Assembly: GCA_031363945.1 (NCBI GenBank)
Contig: JANLVJ010000059.1
Location: 1-42,653 of the forward strand
Length of the DNA: 42,653 nt
Direction of reading: 5' to 3'
From: JANLVJ01 sp031363945
Lineage (GTDB): Bacteria; Bacteroidota; Bacteroidia; Sphingobacteriales; Sphingobacteriaceae
Shown here: piece by piece, positions 33,471 to 42,405 of the stretch
Layout: each line of letters begins with the position of its first letter
Numbering within the stretch: the stretch's first letter is position 1
Position numbers and translations under genes: made by a program
Notes under the pieces: model-generated
Seen by the model: the letters and a program-made list of their open reading frames with translations, nothing else
The model's database searches: none
Told to the model about the DNA's origin: nothing

Positions 33471-36400
33471 TCAGGCTTCAACCAGTTCTTTATTCGTATC
33501 TGCCTCTATACCCAGCCTTCGGGCTTGCCTGGCCTTAATTTTCAGTTTCCAGGTTTCAGTCAGGTAATAAATATTAGGCACCAATACCAGGGTCAGAAAA
33601 GTTCCGAAAATAAGACCAAAGATCATGGTCCAGCTCAAAGGACCAAAGAATACCACATTATCACCACCAAAATAGATATGGGGGTTTAACTCGGTGAATA
33701 ATGTACCAAAATCTATATTCAGGCCGACTGCCAGTGGAATTAAACCAAGTATGGCAGATGATGCAGTAAGCAGTACAGGAGTCATCCTGGTTCTGCCAGA
33801 CTCAATAATAGCCTCTTTAAGTGGTGTTCCCTGATTTCTGATCATATCTGCAAATTCAACCAGCAGAATTCCATTTCGAATAATAATACCTGCCAGTGAA
33901 AATAAGCCGATGCCTGTCATCACGACTGAGATAGTCATACCGAATAAGGCAAATCCAAAAATTACTCCTATAAGCGAAAAGATAATCTGAATCATGATCA
34001 GCACAGGTTTACTGACTGAATTAAAGAGAGAAACCAGAATAATAAACATCAGGGCTAAAGCGGTACCAAAAGCTCCTGCCAGAAACCCTGCAGCTTCTGC
34101 CTGATCTTGCTGCTCACCACCCAGACGTATGGTTACTCCAGCAGGCTTAGAGAAGCCAGGAATACTTTTAACAATTTGCTGACTGATTTCATTGGCATTA
34201 AAGCCTGTAAGAACACCTGATTCTAATTTTATAGTACGTTTTTGATCTTTTCGATTGATACCACCATATGTAGTACCGAACGAATAAGAAGCAACGGCTG
34301 AAATAGGAATCGATCTAACCTGTCCATTGGCACTCCTGAACGTAATAAATTGATTCATGAGCGTTTCAGGGTCATTGCGCTGATCAGACTTATACCTGAC
34401 ATAAATTTTCACATCATCATCACCATCGCGGTAACGCGTACGCATCTCATTGCCAAAAACCGTGTTTCGAATGGCAAAACCAATTGATGCGGTGCTAAGC
34501 CCGAGACGCTGTGCTTTCTCCCGGTCGATTAAAATCGCCATATCTGGCTTATCGAGCTCAGTATCTGATTTTAATTCTTCGATACCTTGAATTCCCTGTT
34601 TTAGAATATACTGTTTAAACTGTTCAGAGACATCTTTTATTTGATCGATGTCATCTCCTGAAATCTCTATACTGATAGGTTTACCTGTTGGCGGGCCATT
34701 AGATTCCTGATCAACGGTAATCTGGGCACCGGGAATACCTGCAACAGCTTTACGAAACTTGTCAAGATAATCACGTGATGACTTACCATTACGCTTACCA
34801 AATTCTACAAACGCAACAGTTACTTTACCGAGTTGAGGTTGTGCATTTGCGCCTCCAAACGGATCGGCACTTGCTCCTACTGCCACATTGGTAAGTACTG
34901 ATTCAACCAACGGATTGTGATCACCTATAACTGTTCTGATACGTTTTTCGACAATACCTGTAAGTGAATCTGTATATTTCTGATCAGTGCCGATGGGGAG
35001 CTTTATATACGTATAAATATAATTTGGTTGACCTGTTGGAAAAAATTCAACCTTCAATTTTGCAGCATAAGCAAAGAAAATAACAGCTATCAGCAATAAG
35101 AATGTACTGATAAGCACCATGGCAGGCCTGTAACCAACCAAGAACCAGTTTAACAAACGTGCAAATGAATTTTGGACTTTCGGCCAGTATTTTTGTTGAA
35201 AACTTCTGATCACACCGATCAGAATAAATTTATAAAAACAGAATAAAATATAGGCCAGAACAAAGAAATTACCTACTCCAGGGCTCTTGTTAATGTAAAA
35301 AATGAGCGCTATTAACAGGAGTACCCCGGTAGTAATATAAAATGGACGGTCTAGCTTTTTTGACTTTTCTACATCATCACTATGTTCTGGTTTCATAAAG
35401 TCAACCGCAAATACCGGATTAATGATATAGGCAACTACTAGTGATGCTAGTAGGGTAATGATCAATGTCAGGGGCAGGTAAACCATGAATTTACCAACAA
35501 TACTATTCCAAAACAGCAAGGGAAAAAATGGAGCCAGAGTTACAAGCGTACCAGAAAGAACAGGAAGAAAAACTTCACCTGCCGCAATTTTTGCAGCCTT
35601 CTTAATAGGCACTTTCCCATTGTCAAAAATACGGTGCGTATTTTCAATGACCACAATCGCATCATCAACGACAATTCCCAGGGCAAGAATGAAAGAAAAG
35701 AGTACAATAAAGTTTAAAGTGATATCTATACCTGGAAAAACCTTAAAAACCATAAAGGCTATAAAGCAAGACACAGGTACTGAAACTGCCACAAAAAATG
35801 CATTTGTGACTCCCATAAAGAACATCAGAATAAGGGTAACGAAGATAAAACCAAGTATGATCGTATTGATCAGGTCATGTAAACTAGCCCTGGTTTTAAC
35901 ACTTTGATCGGCAGTAAGCGTGATTTTCAGCTCTTTTGGCAATTCTGTCTTTTGCATATCTGCAAGTGCCGCCTTGGTTTTATCAATGGTGTTAATGATA
36001 TTTTCACCACTGCGTTTTATCAGATTGAGTGAAACAGTATGCTTGCCGTCAAGGGTGGCAAAACTGGCTTTATCAGCAAAACCATTTACAACAGTTGCGA
36101 TATCACCCAGATAAACAGTAGCACCCGTAGCAGATTTAATGATCAGGTTACGCATTAATGTGGGGTCCTTAAATTCTCCACTTACTGTAATCACCCTTCT
36201 GCTACCGTTTGACCTGATTTCGCCCCCGGAAATTGTCAGATTTTCACCATCGATCGCATTCTGAATATCCTGGAAACTGATATTATTGGCATTCATTTTA
36301 GCCGGGTCAACATTAATCTGCACCTCTTTTTCAAGTGCTCCTACTACGTCTACCCTACGAACTTCAGCAATCTCTTCTATACGATCTTTGATTAGCTTTG

Positions 36401-36890
36401 AGTAGGTTTTCAGCTGATCTTCACTCAAATCTCCAGACAGGTTGATATTGACGATCGGCTGTTCAGAGATATCAATATCGGTAACAGTCGGGGCCTGAGG
36501 TAAATCAGTCGGCAAGTCAGTTTTAGCCTTATCAACTGCATCTTTCACGTCTTGCTTGGCTACAGGGATCTGCACATTTGGGTAAAACTCTACAATGATA
36601 CTCGAGAAATCCTGAAGACTCTGGCTAGTCACCTTTTTTACACCCGTGATTGACTTTACCTGTTTCTCGATCTGCTTGGTCACCAGGCTTTCTATGTCTT
36701 TAGGCGATGTACCCGGATATACTGTCGAGATAATTATTTGAGGAAATTTGATCTGTGGAAATTGTTCTTTAGGAATTGTATTATAACAGAACAGGCCAGC
36801 AAGACATATAATAATCGTAATTACATAAATACTGGTCTTATTTTCAATTGCCCAGCTTGAGGGGCCAAATTCTTTTTCCGAATCCTTCAC
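33471..36890 (-). CDS. RND-family efflux transporter permease (AcrB/HAE1-like)
   Basis: 1139 residues, longer than classic AcrB (about 1050). The N-terminal helix is followed by the porter domain (QFPQIKFPQIIISTVYPGTSPKDIESLV). The proton-relay pair in helix 4, ALGIVVDDAIVVIENTHR, has Asp409-Asp410. The second half shows FPTGQPNYIYTYIKLP and GGEQQDQAEAAGFL. Between the two halves (about 500-620) two extra hydrophobic segments are present (TTGVLLLIALIFYI, FFVLAYILFCFYKFILIG), accounting for the extra length. GTG 36890 is the start. With the adaptor and TolC genes it forms a tripartite pump driven by proton motive force; the substrate is unknown. Confidence 0.96.
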   Translation of the reverse strand: MKDSEKEFGPSSWAIENKTSIYVITIIICLAGLFCYNTIPKEQFPQIKFPQIIISTVYPGTSPKDIESLVTKQIEKQVKSITGVKKVTSQSLQDFSSIIVEFYPNVQIPVAKQDVKDAVDKAKTDLPTDLPQAPTVTDIDISEQPIVNINLSGDLSEDQLKTYSKLIKDRIEEIAEVRRVDVVGALEKEVQINVDPAKMNANNISFQDIQNAIDGENLTISGGEIRSNGSRRVITVSGEFKDPTLMRNLIIKSATGATVYLGDIATVVNGFADKASFATLDGKHTVSLNLIKRSGENIINTIDKTKAALADMQKTELPKELKITLTADQSVKTRASLHDLINTIILGFIFVTLILMFFMGVTNAFFVAVSVPVSCFIAFMVFKVFPGIDITLNFIVLFSFILALGIVVDDAIVVIENTHRIFDNGKVPIKKAAKIAAGEVFLPVLSGTLVTLAPFFPLLFWNSIVGKFMVYLPLTLIITLLASLVVAYIINPVFAVDFMKPEHSDDVEKSKKLDRPFYITTGVLLLIALIFYINKSPGVGNFFVLAYILFCFYKFILIGVIRSFQQKYWPKVQNSFARLLNWFLVGYRPAMVLISTFLLLIAVIFFAYAAKLKVEFFPTGQPNYIYTYIKLPIGTDQKYTDSLTGIVEKRIRTVIGDHNPLVESVLTNVAVGASADPFGGANAQPQLGKVTVAFVEFGKRNGKSSRDYLDKFRKAVAGIPGAQITVDQESNGPPTGKPISIEISGDDIDQIKDVSEQFKQYILKQGIQGIEELKSDTELDKPDMAILIDREKAQRLGLSTASIGFAIRNTVFGNEMRTRYRDGDDDVKIYVRYKSDQRNDPETLMNQFITFRSANGQVRSIPISAVASYSFGTTYGGINRKDQKRTIKLESGVLTGFNANEISQQIVKSIPGFSKPAGVTIRLGGEQQDQAEAAGFLAGAFGTALALMFIILVSLFNSVSKPVLIMIQIIFSLIGVIFGFALFGMTISVVMTGIGLFSLAGIIIRNGILLVEFADMIRNQGTPLKEAIIESGRTRMTPVLLTASSAILGLIPLAVGLNIDFGTLFTELNPHIYFGGDNVVFFGPLSWTMIFGLIFGTFLTLVLVPNIYYLTETWKLKIKARQARRLGIEADTNKELVEA

Positions 36891-36919
36891 GATATGTTTA
36901 GTTTAGGTGGTATAATGAA

Positions 36920-38035
36920 TTATAATTTGATGCTCTGCTGATCTTCAAGACCCCTGTATCCAGTAGTAATAACTTGATCACCGGCATTCAGACCATCAAG
37001 AATTTGAATCTGTCCATCCTGGCTAAGGCCAGCTCTGACTGTCTTTTTTTGAGCAATAACCTGATTCTTATCTTTTTTAGCGATAAATACATATTGACCG
37101 TCAAGGGTTGTCTGAACCACATCAACGGGAAGTACCAATGCTGAAGCATTCGTATAATCCTGCACCCTCATGGTTGCACTCATATTGGGTTTGATATCTT
37201 TCTGATTCAGAAGCCTGGTTTGAACAGCAAACGTGCGTGAATTCTGGTCAAGGGTATTGCCTACGAAGTCAACCTTCCCTTTCATAGTTTTATTGATATC
37301 AGTAAAATTCAGTACTACAGGAGCCCCTATTCTGACCCTGCCCAGATAAGTTTCAGATAAACCCGCAGTCACTTTTAAAACGTCAGTATTAACTACCCTG
37401 AATCCTGGGGCTGCAGGTGTTGCTGCTTCACCCAGTCGAGCATTTACCTGATCAACAGTACCGGTAACAGGTGATACTACAATGGTTTGAGCGATCTGCT
37501 GACGAAGTGTTGCTACCTGGTCTCTCATTGATTCCATATTCGTTTTAGCCTGTAAGTAGTCGACTTCAGTACCAATATTCTGAGCCCAGAGTTTTTTGCG
37601 TTTTTCATACAATATATTATTCAGGTTCAACTGGGTATTTAATTGTGAAAGATTACGTTGAAGAATTAAATCATCAACCTTTCCAAGGGCCTGACCTTTG
37701 ATAACCCGCTGCCCTTGTTTTACATAAATTGCCCTGTAAATACCCTGGCTTTGAGGTACTACATCTAGATTCTGATCTGATTGAACAATAGCCTGGGTAT
37801 TGATATAATGCGTAAAGGGCTTTAATTTAAGTACTGTTACGCTTACATTTTTGAGACTTGCCTGGCTTAAGGTATCACTACCAGGGTTTGCTTTTTTAAG
37901 ATTCTCTATCTGCAGTGTTAGCTCGTCTTGCTTTTTTTGCAATTCAGCAAGGGTTTGCTTCTGATCATTGCCTTTGGGCTGCGAACAGGCTGCAAGCAGA
38001 CAAATACCCATTGTGGATAAAAAAATTTTATTCAT
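36920..38035 (-). CDS. RND efflux periplasmic adaptor (membrane fusion lipoprotein)
   Basis: 371 residues from the ATG at 38035, which opens a lipoprotein signal (MNKIFLSTMGICLLAACSQ, lipobox LAAC). The frame is open to 38152 and an ATG at 38092, 4 nt after the tolC stop, is an alternative. A short coiled coil (QTLAELQKKQDELTLQIENLKK) follows the Cys, then biotinyl-lipoyl-like half motifs (IYVKQGQRVIKGQALGKVDD and VSPVTGTVDQVNARLGEAATP), an alpha-hairpin and the beta-barrel/MP domain ending GDQVITTGYRGLEDQ. It links the RND pump to TolC. Confidence 0.93.
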   Translation of the reverse strand: MNKIFLSTMGICLLAACSQPKGNDQKQTLAELQKKQDELTLQIENLKKANPGSDTLSQASLKNVSVTVLKLKPFTHYINTQAIVQSDQNLDVVPQSQGIYRAIYVKQGQRVIKGQALGKVDDLILQRNLSQLNTQLNLNNILYEKRKKLWAQNIGTEVDYLQAKTNMESMRDQVATLRQQIAQTIVVSPVTGTVDQVNARLGEAATPAAPGFRVVNTDVLKVTAGLSETYLGRVRIGAPVVLNFTDINKTMKGKVDFVGNTLDQNSRTFAVQTRLLNQKDIKPNMSATMRVQDYTNASALVLPVDVVQTTLDGQYVFIAKKDKNQVIAQKKTVRAGLSQDGQIQILDGLNAGDQVITTGYRGLEDQQSIKL

Positions 38036-38096
38036 TGAATTGTGTCTGGCAAAAAGTGTGAGCCGGGTACGTTTAGTAGCGTTTAATTTCATAGGG

Positions 38097-39545
38097 TTAT
38101 GGTTTAAAATTGCCAAGCGCCGCATCAAGATCAACTTTTGAGACCAGCACATTTAATAATGAATTGATGTAATTAGTTTCTGCAACTTCGAGATTGATCT
38201 CAGCATCAGAAAGTTCTAGATTACTGCCAATACCTTCGGTATACTTAATTTTGGCACTTCTGTACACATTCTCTGCCAGTTCACGGTTACGCTGCTGGTT
38301 TTGTACAGCAGACAAGTTATTCATATACCCAAGTCTTGATGTTTGAACCTGAAACTGAATACCCCGCTGCGTATTATGCAAACTATTTTTTGCCTTTTCA
38401 TACGTGTAACGACTTTCATTAATGCGGTGAATCGTCTGCCCGCCGTCAAAAAAGTTCCAGCTAAACTGCAAACCTATTAGAGAAGAAGGAAAACCAATAC
38501 TGAAAATTTTAGAAAATGTATTATTGTTCCATGCTTCACCATAATTTGCAAAAGCACTGAGGCGGGGAAGTAAAGCAGTTTTTGCATTGCGCCATTGCAG
38601 GCGGGTTACCTCTACCTGGGTTTCAGTCAGAGAATATTCAATTCTACCGGCATAAGGTAAGCTGGTTGTATCAGACAGTTCGGCCAGATTAACATCTTTT
38701 ACCTCGCCTACCACAGCAAGCATATTTTCAAGCGGCATGCCGATCTGAAACTTCAACGCGAAAAGAGAAACCAAAATACCATTCATGGCTTGTTTACGGT
38801 CAGTTACAGCATTATTGTATTGCACTTCACTGCGCTGTACATCAATCAATTCAGCAAACCCAGCCTTATTCATAGCCCTGATATCACTTAAGTTTTTGGC
38901 AATACGGGTAATAGTTGCAGAAGCAAGTTTCAGGCGTTCCTGACTTGCCAGTACATTATAATATGACTTGGTTACCTGCACTGTAGTTTGAATTTTCGTT
39001 CTGCTCAAACTCTTGATTGACAAATTCTTTACCACTGCCGCAGCCTTCAGACCTACCAGATAAGAAGCATCAAAAAGCAGCTGCGTTGCCTGAGCCGTGT
39101 ATGTGATCTGATATTGCTGAACAAAAGAAAGGGGAACAAGGGCTTTAGGGTCAGCCTTAGGGTTAAAGATTATTGCTGGAAAAAGAATTTTTGGGGTAAT
39201 CACATTATCAGACAAGCCTGAGTTAAGACTCAGATTTGGTAAGCCACGACCAACTGTTTCACGTACAGTTTCTCTGGCTATTTTAAGATCTATTCTGGCA
39301 TTTTTCATACTATCCTGATTGAGATAGGCATAATCAAGGCATTGCTGTAAAGTAAGGTTCAGCACATTTTGCCTGGCTGTATCATTTTTTTGGCTTGGCC
39401 GGGGCAGATTCACCAAGGCTGATGAGGGCCGGGGCAGATTTATCAAGGCTGATGAGGGCCGGGGCAGATTCACCAAGGCTGATGCTTGCTGTACATTTAA
39501 GCAAGCAACAAAACCAACAAGTAAAATCGAGTGAAATTTTAGCAT
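38097..39545 (-). CDS. TolC-family outer membrane efflux protein
   Basis: 482 residues from the ATG at 39545 (MLKFHSILLVGFVACLNVQQASA is the signal peptide; the frame opens at 39557). Directly after the cleavage site a decapeptide (VNLPRPSSAL type) is present three times. The rest is TolC-like: LTLQQCLDYAYLNQDSMKNARIDLKIA, the long helices with KSYYNVLASQERLKLA, SLIGLQFSWNFFDGGQTIHRI and the final ELSDAEINLEVAETNYINSLLNVLVSKVDLDAALG. It forms the outer membrane exit duct of the tripartite pump encoded by this operon. Confidence 0.93.
   Translation of the reverse strand: MLKFHSILLVGFVACLNVQQASALVNLPRPSSALINLPRPSSALVNLPRPSQKNDTARQNVLNLTLQQCLDYAYLNQDSMKNARIDLKIARETVRETVGRGLPNLSLNSGLSDNVITPKILFPAIIFNPKADPKALVPLSFVQQYQITYTAQATQLLFDASYLVGLKAAAVVKNLSIKSLSRTKIQTTVQVTKSYYNVLASQERLKLASATITRIAKNLSDIRAMNKAGFAELIDVQRSEVQYNNAVTDRKQAMNGILVSLFALKFQIGMPLENMLAVVGEVKDVNLAELSDTTSLPYAGRIEYSLTETQVEVTRLQWRNAKTALLPRLSAFANYGEAWNNNTFSKIFSIGFPSSLIGLQFSWNFFDGGQTIHRINESRYTYEKAKNSLHNTQRGIQFQVQTSRLGYMNNLSAVQNQQRNRELAENVYRSAKIKYTEGIGSNLELSDAEINLEVAETNYINSLLNVLVSKVDLDAALGNFKP
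39397..39485 (-). repeat. 30-bp in-frame tandem repeat in the TolC-like gene
   Basis: Three copies at 39397-39426, 39427-39456 and 39457-39485, differing by two bases in the middle copy (one Val to Ile). Since the unit is a multiple of three, copies can be gained or lost without a frameshift. It encodes (S)-A-L-V/I-N-L-P-R-P-S units at the mature N-terminus. Confidence 0.93.
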
Positions 39546-39644
39546 AGAGAGAGGCAATTTTCAAAATTCAAGGTTAAACTATAACTAAGTTTAGTAACTA
39601 TTATGCCGGTTAAACGGCTGTCTTATTGTACTTAACGGTACTTT

Positions 39645-40274
39645 TCAACAGGCAATAGAAGTTAAAAATTCAGACCCAGGCTGCTCCCTGTAAAAATCAA
39701 TCAGTTCATGTCCTTTTAGCGTGGTAAGTCCAGTCAGAAAATTTAGGGTAACTTCTTTTATGACTTTGAATACATTGAATTCAGCCGGAGGAAAATTATC
39801 CTGATTCAGGCACTGATCTTTTACCAATAACTGAAACCTGATCAGTACTTCCCAGTCGAGATCTTTTCTAAATAAACCTTCATCAATACCTCTTGCAATT
39901 AAGGCTTGAAAACGCTCACGTTCAGTATTTGTTCGGTGCTCTCTTAAAAAGCCTACGCAAACAGGATGATACTTTATAAGGTCATGAATTATTAACGGAT
40001 TCATTTTAATCATGGCATCAATATGCTTGTTTAAAAATATGAAAACTTCATGAATTGCATTTTTTGCATTTGAGGCGCAATCTGCCCATTGATATTCGAG
40101 ACCGTTCATACTGAGTACTGCCCATTGCATGACCAGATCGTCTTTATTTTCAAAATACTGATAGATTGTTTTTTTTGAAATACCCAGTGCCTTGGCAAGA
40201 TCTTCCATGGTAACACTTTTTATCCCAAATTGACAAAACAGGCGATCAGCTTCGCTTAGAATTCTTTCTTTCAA
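39645..40274 (-). CDS. TetR/AcrR family transcriptional regulator
   Basis: 209 residues. The N-terminal helix-turn-helix reads ILSEADRLFCQFGIKSVTMEDLAKALGISKKTIYQYFENKDDLV, a standard TetR DNA-binding domain; the C-terminal ligand domain (from about 60) is unspecific. The start is TTG 40274; no in-frame ATG is near. It is the first gene of the TetR-TolC-adaptor-RND series and is probably its local repressor. The 87-nt gap before tolC contains ACTAA-GT-TTAGT (39584-39595) and two copies of GGTTAAAC (39572, 39608), possible but unproven operator elements. Confidence 0.9.
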   Translation of the reverse strand: MKERILSEADRLFCQFGIKSVTMEDLAKALGISKKTIYQYFENKDDLVMQWAVLSMNGLEYQWADCASNAKNAIHEVFIFLNKHIDAMIKMNPLIIHDLIKYHPVCVGFLREHRTNTERERFQALIARGIDEGLFRKDLDWEVLIRFQLLVKDQCLNQDNFPPAEFNVFKVIKEVTLNFLTGLTTLKGHELIDFYREQPGSEFLTSIAC

Positions 40275-40426
40275 GTATGCAGGGTGTTATGAAATTTAAT
40301 ATTAGCACGAAACTATAAAAACTTTTTTCATTTTAAAGGTTTCCAAACATTTTATTTTACTTTGTCATCCCTAACCCTCCAATTAACTACTAATTTCTAC
40401 TTAGGAGGCAGTCTTAAAAATAAAAT

Positions 40427-41770
40427 ATGCAATTAAATACGTTAAACGCTATATCTCCCATCGACGGTCGCTATAGAAGTCAAGTCTCAGCGCTTTCAGC
40501 CTATTTTTCAGAACAAGCTCTTATTCAATACAGGGTCAAAGTAGAGGTCGAATATTTTATCGCCCTGAGTGAAATTCCGTTACCAGCCCTGAAAGATGTT
40601 ACAGCAGATGATGTAAAGATTATACGGGAGATGGCAGCAAATTTTAGTTATGAAGATGCACTGCAGATAAAAAATTTCGAAAAGATTACCAATCATGATG
40701 TGAAAGCAGTAGAATATTTTCTCAAAGAAAAATTTGATGGTGCAGGTTTTCAGGGATGGCGTGAATTCATACATTTTGGACTTACATCACAGGACATTAA
40801 TAATACAGCTATCCCATTAAGCTTCAAGAACGCCTGTCAGGAGGTTTATATGCCCCTGCTTGAATCATTAAATGAAACCATTGCCGATCTGGCTGTTACC
40901 TGGAAAGATATTGCCATGCTGGCCTATACCCATGGTCAGCCAGCCAGCCCTACAAGGCTAGGAAAAGAATTTGCTGTTTTTAATGAACGTCTGACTGAGC
41001 AAATGCGTCTTTTTAAACAGATACCTGATGCAGCAAAATTTGGTGGTGCAACAGGTAACCTGAATGCGCATTTTATTGCCTATCCGGGCATTGACTGGAT
41101 CAGCTTTTCAAATAAGTTCGTTTCCGAGAAACTGGGATTGAGAAGATCAAAGATTACCACCCAGATTGAGCATTATGATCATCTGGCTGCACAGTTAGAT
41201 ACGCTCAAGCGTATAAATACCATCATGATCGATTTCTCACGTGATATCTGGATGTATATAGCTTCAGGTTATTTTAAACAAAAGATTAAAGAAGGAGAAA
41301 TAGGGTCTTCAGCCATGCCTCATAAGGTAAACCCAATTGATTTTGAAAATGCTGAAGGTAATCTGGGAATGGCCAATGCCCTGTTCGAACACCTGTCTGC
41401 AAAGCTGCCGGTTTCAAGGTTACAACGTGATCTTACCGATTCAACTGTACTGCGCAACTTGGGTGTGCCGATGGCCCATGGCCTGATAGCGATGAAATCG
41501 CTGGTAAAAGGCCTGGGTAAACTGATCTTGAATAAGCCTGCTCTCGACAAAGACCTTGATGAAAACTGGGCTGTAGTAGCTGAGGCTATACAGACTGTTT
41601 TAAGAAGAGAAGCCTATCCTAATCCATATGAAGCATTAAAAGAACTAACCAGAACAAATTCTGTTGTAACAGAAGTAAGCATCAGGGAATTTATAGAATC
41701 ACTTGATGTCAACGAAGCTGTAAAACAGGAACTTAGGGTGATCACCCCGTTCAATTATACAGGCATTTAA
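40427..41770 (+). CDS. purB: Adenylosuccinate lyase
   Basis: 447 residues. The opening LNAISPIDGRYRSQVSALSAYFSE and the fumarase-superfamily signature GSSAMPHKVNPIDFENAEGN (residues 293-312) identify PurB, of the longer E. coli-like type. HFGLTSQDINNTA holds the second conserved region and THGQPASPTRLGKEF the third. It cleaves SAICAR and adenylosuccinate to fumarate in purine synthesis. It is divergent from the TetR gene. An AGGAGG at 40403 is 18 nt before the ATG, too far to act as a normal ribosome-binding site. Confidence 0.98.
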   Translation: MQLNTLNAISPIDGRYRSQVSALSAYFSEQALIQYRVKVEVEYFIALSEIPLPALKDVTADDVKIIREMAANFSYEDALQIKNFEKITNHDVKAVEYFLKEKFDGAGFQGWREFIHFGLTSQDINNTAIPLSFKNACQEVYMPLLESLNETIADLAVTWKDIAMLAYTHGQPASPTRLGKEFAVFNERLTEQMRLFKQIPDAAKFGGATGNLNAHFIAYPGIDWISFSNKFVSEKLGLRRSKITTQIEHYDHLAAQLDTLKRINTIMIDFSRDIWMYIASGYFKQKIKEGEIGSSAMPHKVNPIDFENAEGNLGMANALFEHLSAKLPVSRLQRDLTDSTVLRNLGVPMAHGLIAMKSLVKGLGKLILNKPALDKDLDENWAVVAEAIQTVLRREAYPNPYEALKELTRTNSVVTEVSIREFIESLDVNEAVKQELRVITPFNYTGI

Positions 41771-41781
41771 TTCTTTTCATT

Positions 41782-41789
41782 TATCTTTG
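41782..41789 (+). promoter_or_regulatory. Candidate -7 box (TATCTTTG) of the NifU-family gene
   Basis: It matches TAnnTTTG and lies 17 nt before the ATG at 41807, in the 36-nt gap after purB. No good -33 TTG was found. Confidence 0.42.
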
Positions 41790-41806
41790 TACTTGCTTAA
41801 AAAATT

Positions 41807-42367
41807 ATGGTCTCAACAACAATAGAAGTATACACAGAAACTACTCCGAATCCGGCAAGTATGAAGTTTATCACCAATAAGATTTTGGTGAAAGAAAGTG
41901 TTGACTTCCCCGATGCGGGCAGTTCTGAAGGCTCAGCCTTCGCCTATGAACTTTTTAGATTCTCATTTGTCAAAGCTGTTTTCTTTGCAGGCAATTTTAT
42001 TACCATCACAAAAACCGAAGGCATTAATTGGGATGAAATAAGCGCTATACTAATAGAATTTATTAAAGGAGCTGTAGAATCTGAGGTTGAAATTCAACCA
42101 CATTCAGTTGATGAATCTATTGGTTTTACTGGCACAGAATCAGAAATCAAAATTCAGCAGGTTCTTGAAAGTTATGTTAAGCCCGCTGTAGAGCAAGATG
42201 GTGGAGCCATACACTTCAAATCTTTTGAGAATGGTGTTGTTACCGTTATTTTAAAAGGATCGTGCAGCGGTTGCCCCTCTTCTACCCTTACATTAAAGTC
42301 AGGCATAGAGAATCTATTAAAAAGACTTGTTCCAGAGGTTACCGAGGTTGTCTCAGAAGCTATGTAA
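41807..42367 (+). CDS. Nfu-type iron-sulfur cluster carrier (NifU C-terminal domain)
   Basis: 186 residues. The N-terminal Nfu_N domain reads YTETTPNPASMKFITNKILV, with FAYELFRFSFVKAVFFAGNFITITK. The C-terminal NifU-like domain has VLESYVKPAVEQDGGAIHFKSF and the cluster-binding GSCSGCPSS (Cys153 and Cys156). It binds a 4Fe-4S cluster at a dimer interface and passes it to target enzymes. The order purB then nfu on the same strand suggests co-transcription or an internal promoter. Confidence 0.94.
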   Translation: MVSTTIEVYTETTPNPASMKFITNKILVKESVDFPDAGSSEGSAFAYELFRFSFVKAVFFAGNFITITKTEGINWDEISAILIEFIKGAVESEVEIQPHSVDESIGFTGTESEIKIQQVLESYVKPAVEQDGGAIHFKSFENGVVTVILKGSCSGCPSSTLTLKSGIENLLKRLVPEVTEVVSEAM

Positions 42368-42405
42368 CGCTTAATTAATAATGCTCACCTGAACTAATTA
42401 ATTGA

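Noticed and set aside
38610..38622. A further GGGTTACCT (and GGGTTAC within fbp and infC)
   Set aside because: These lie inside coding regions without the ATTAAT partner; a 7-mer is expected several times by chance in 42 kb.
40403..40408. AGGAGG as the ribosome-binding site of purB
   Set aside because: It is 18 nt from the ATG, too far for normal initiation, and no closer in-frame start exists.
42368..42405. AT-rich inverted TTAATTA/TAATTAA between the convergent nfu and IMPase genes as terminator
   Set aside because: Stem is short and A/T only, and no T run follows; too weak to call.
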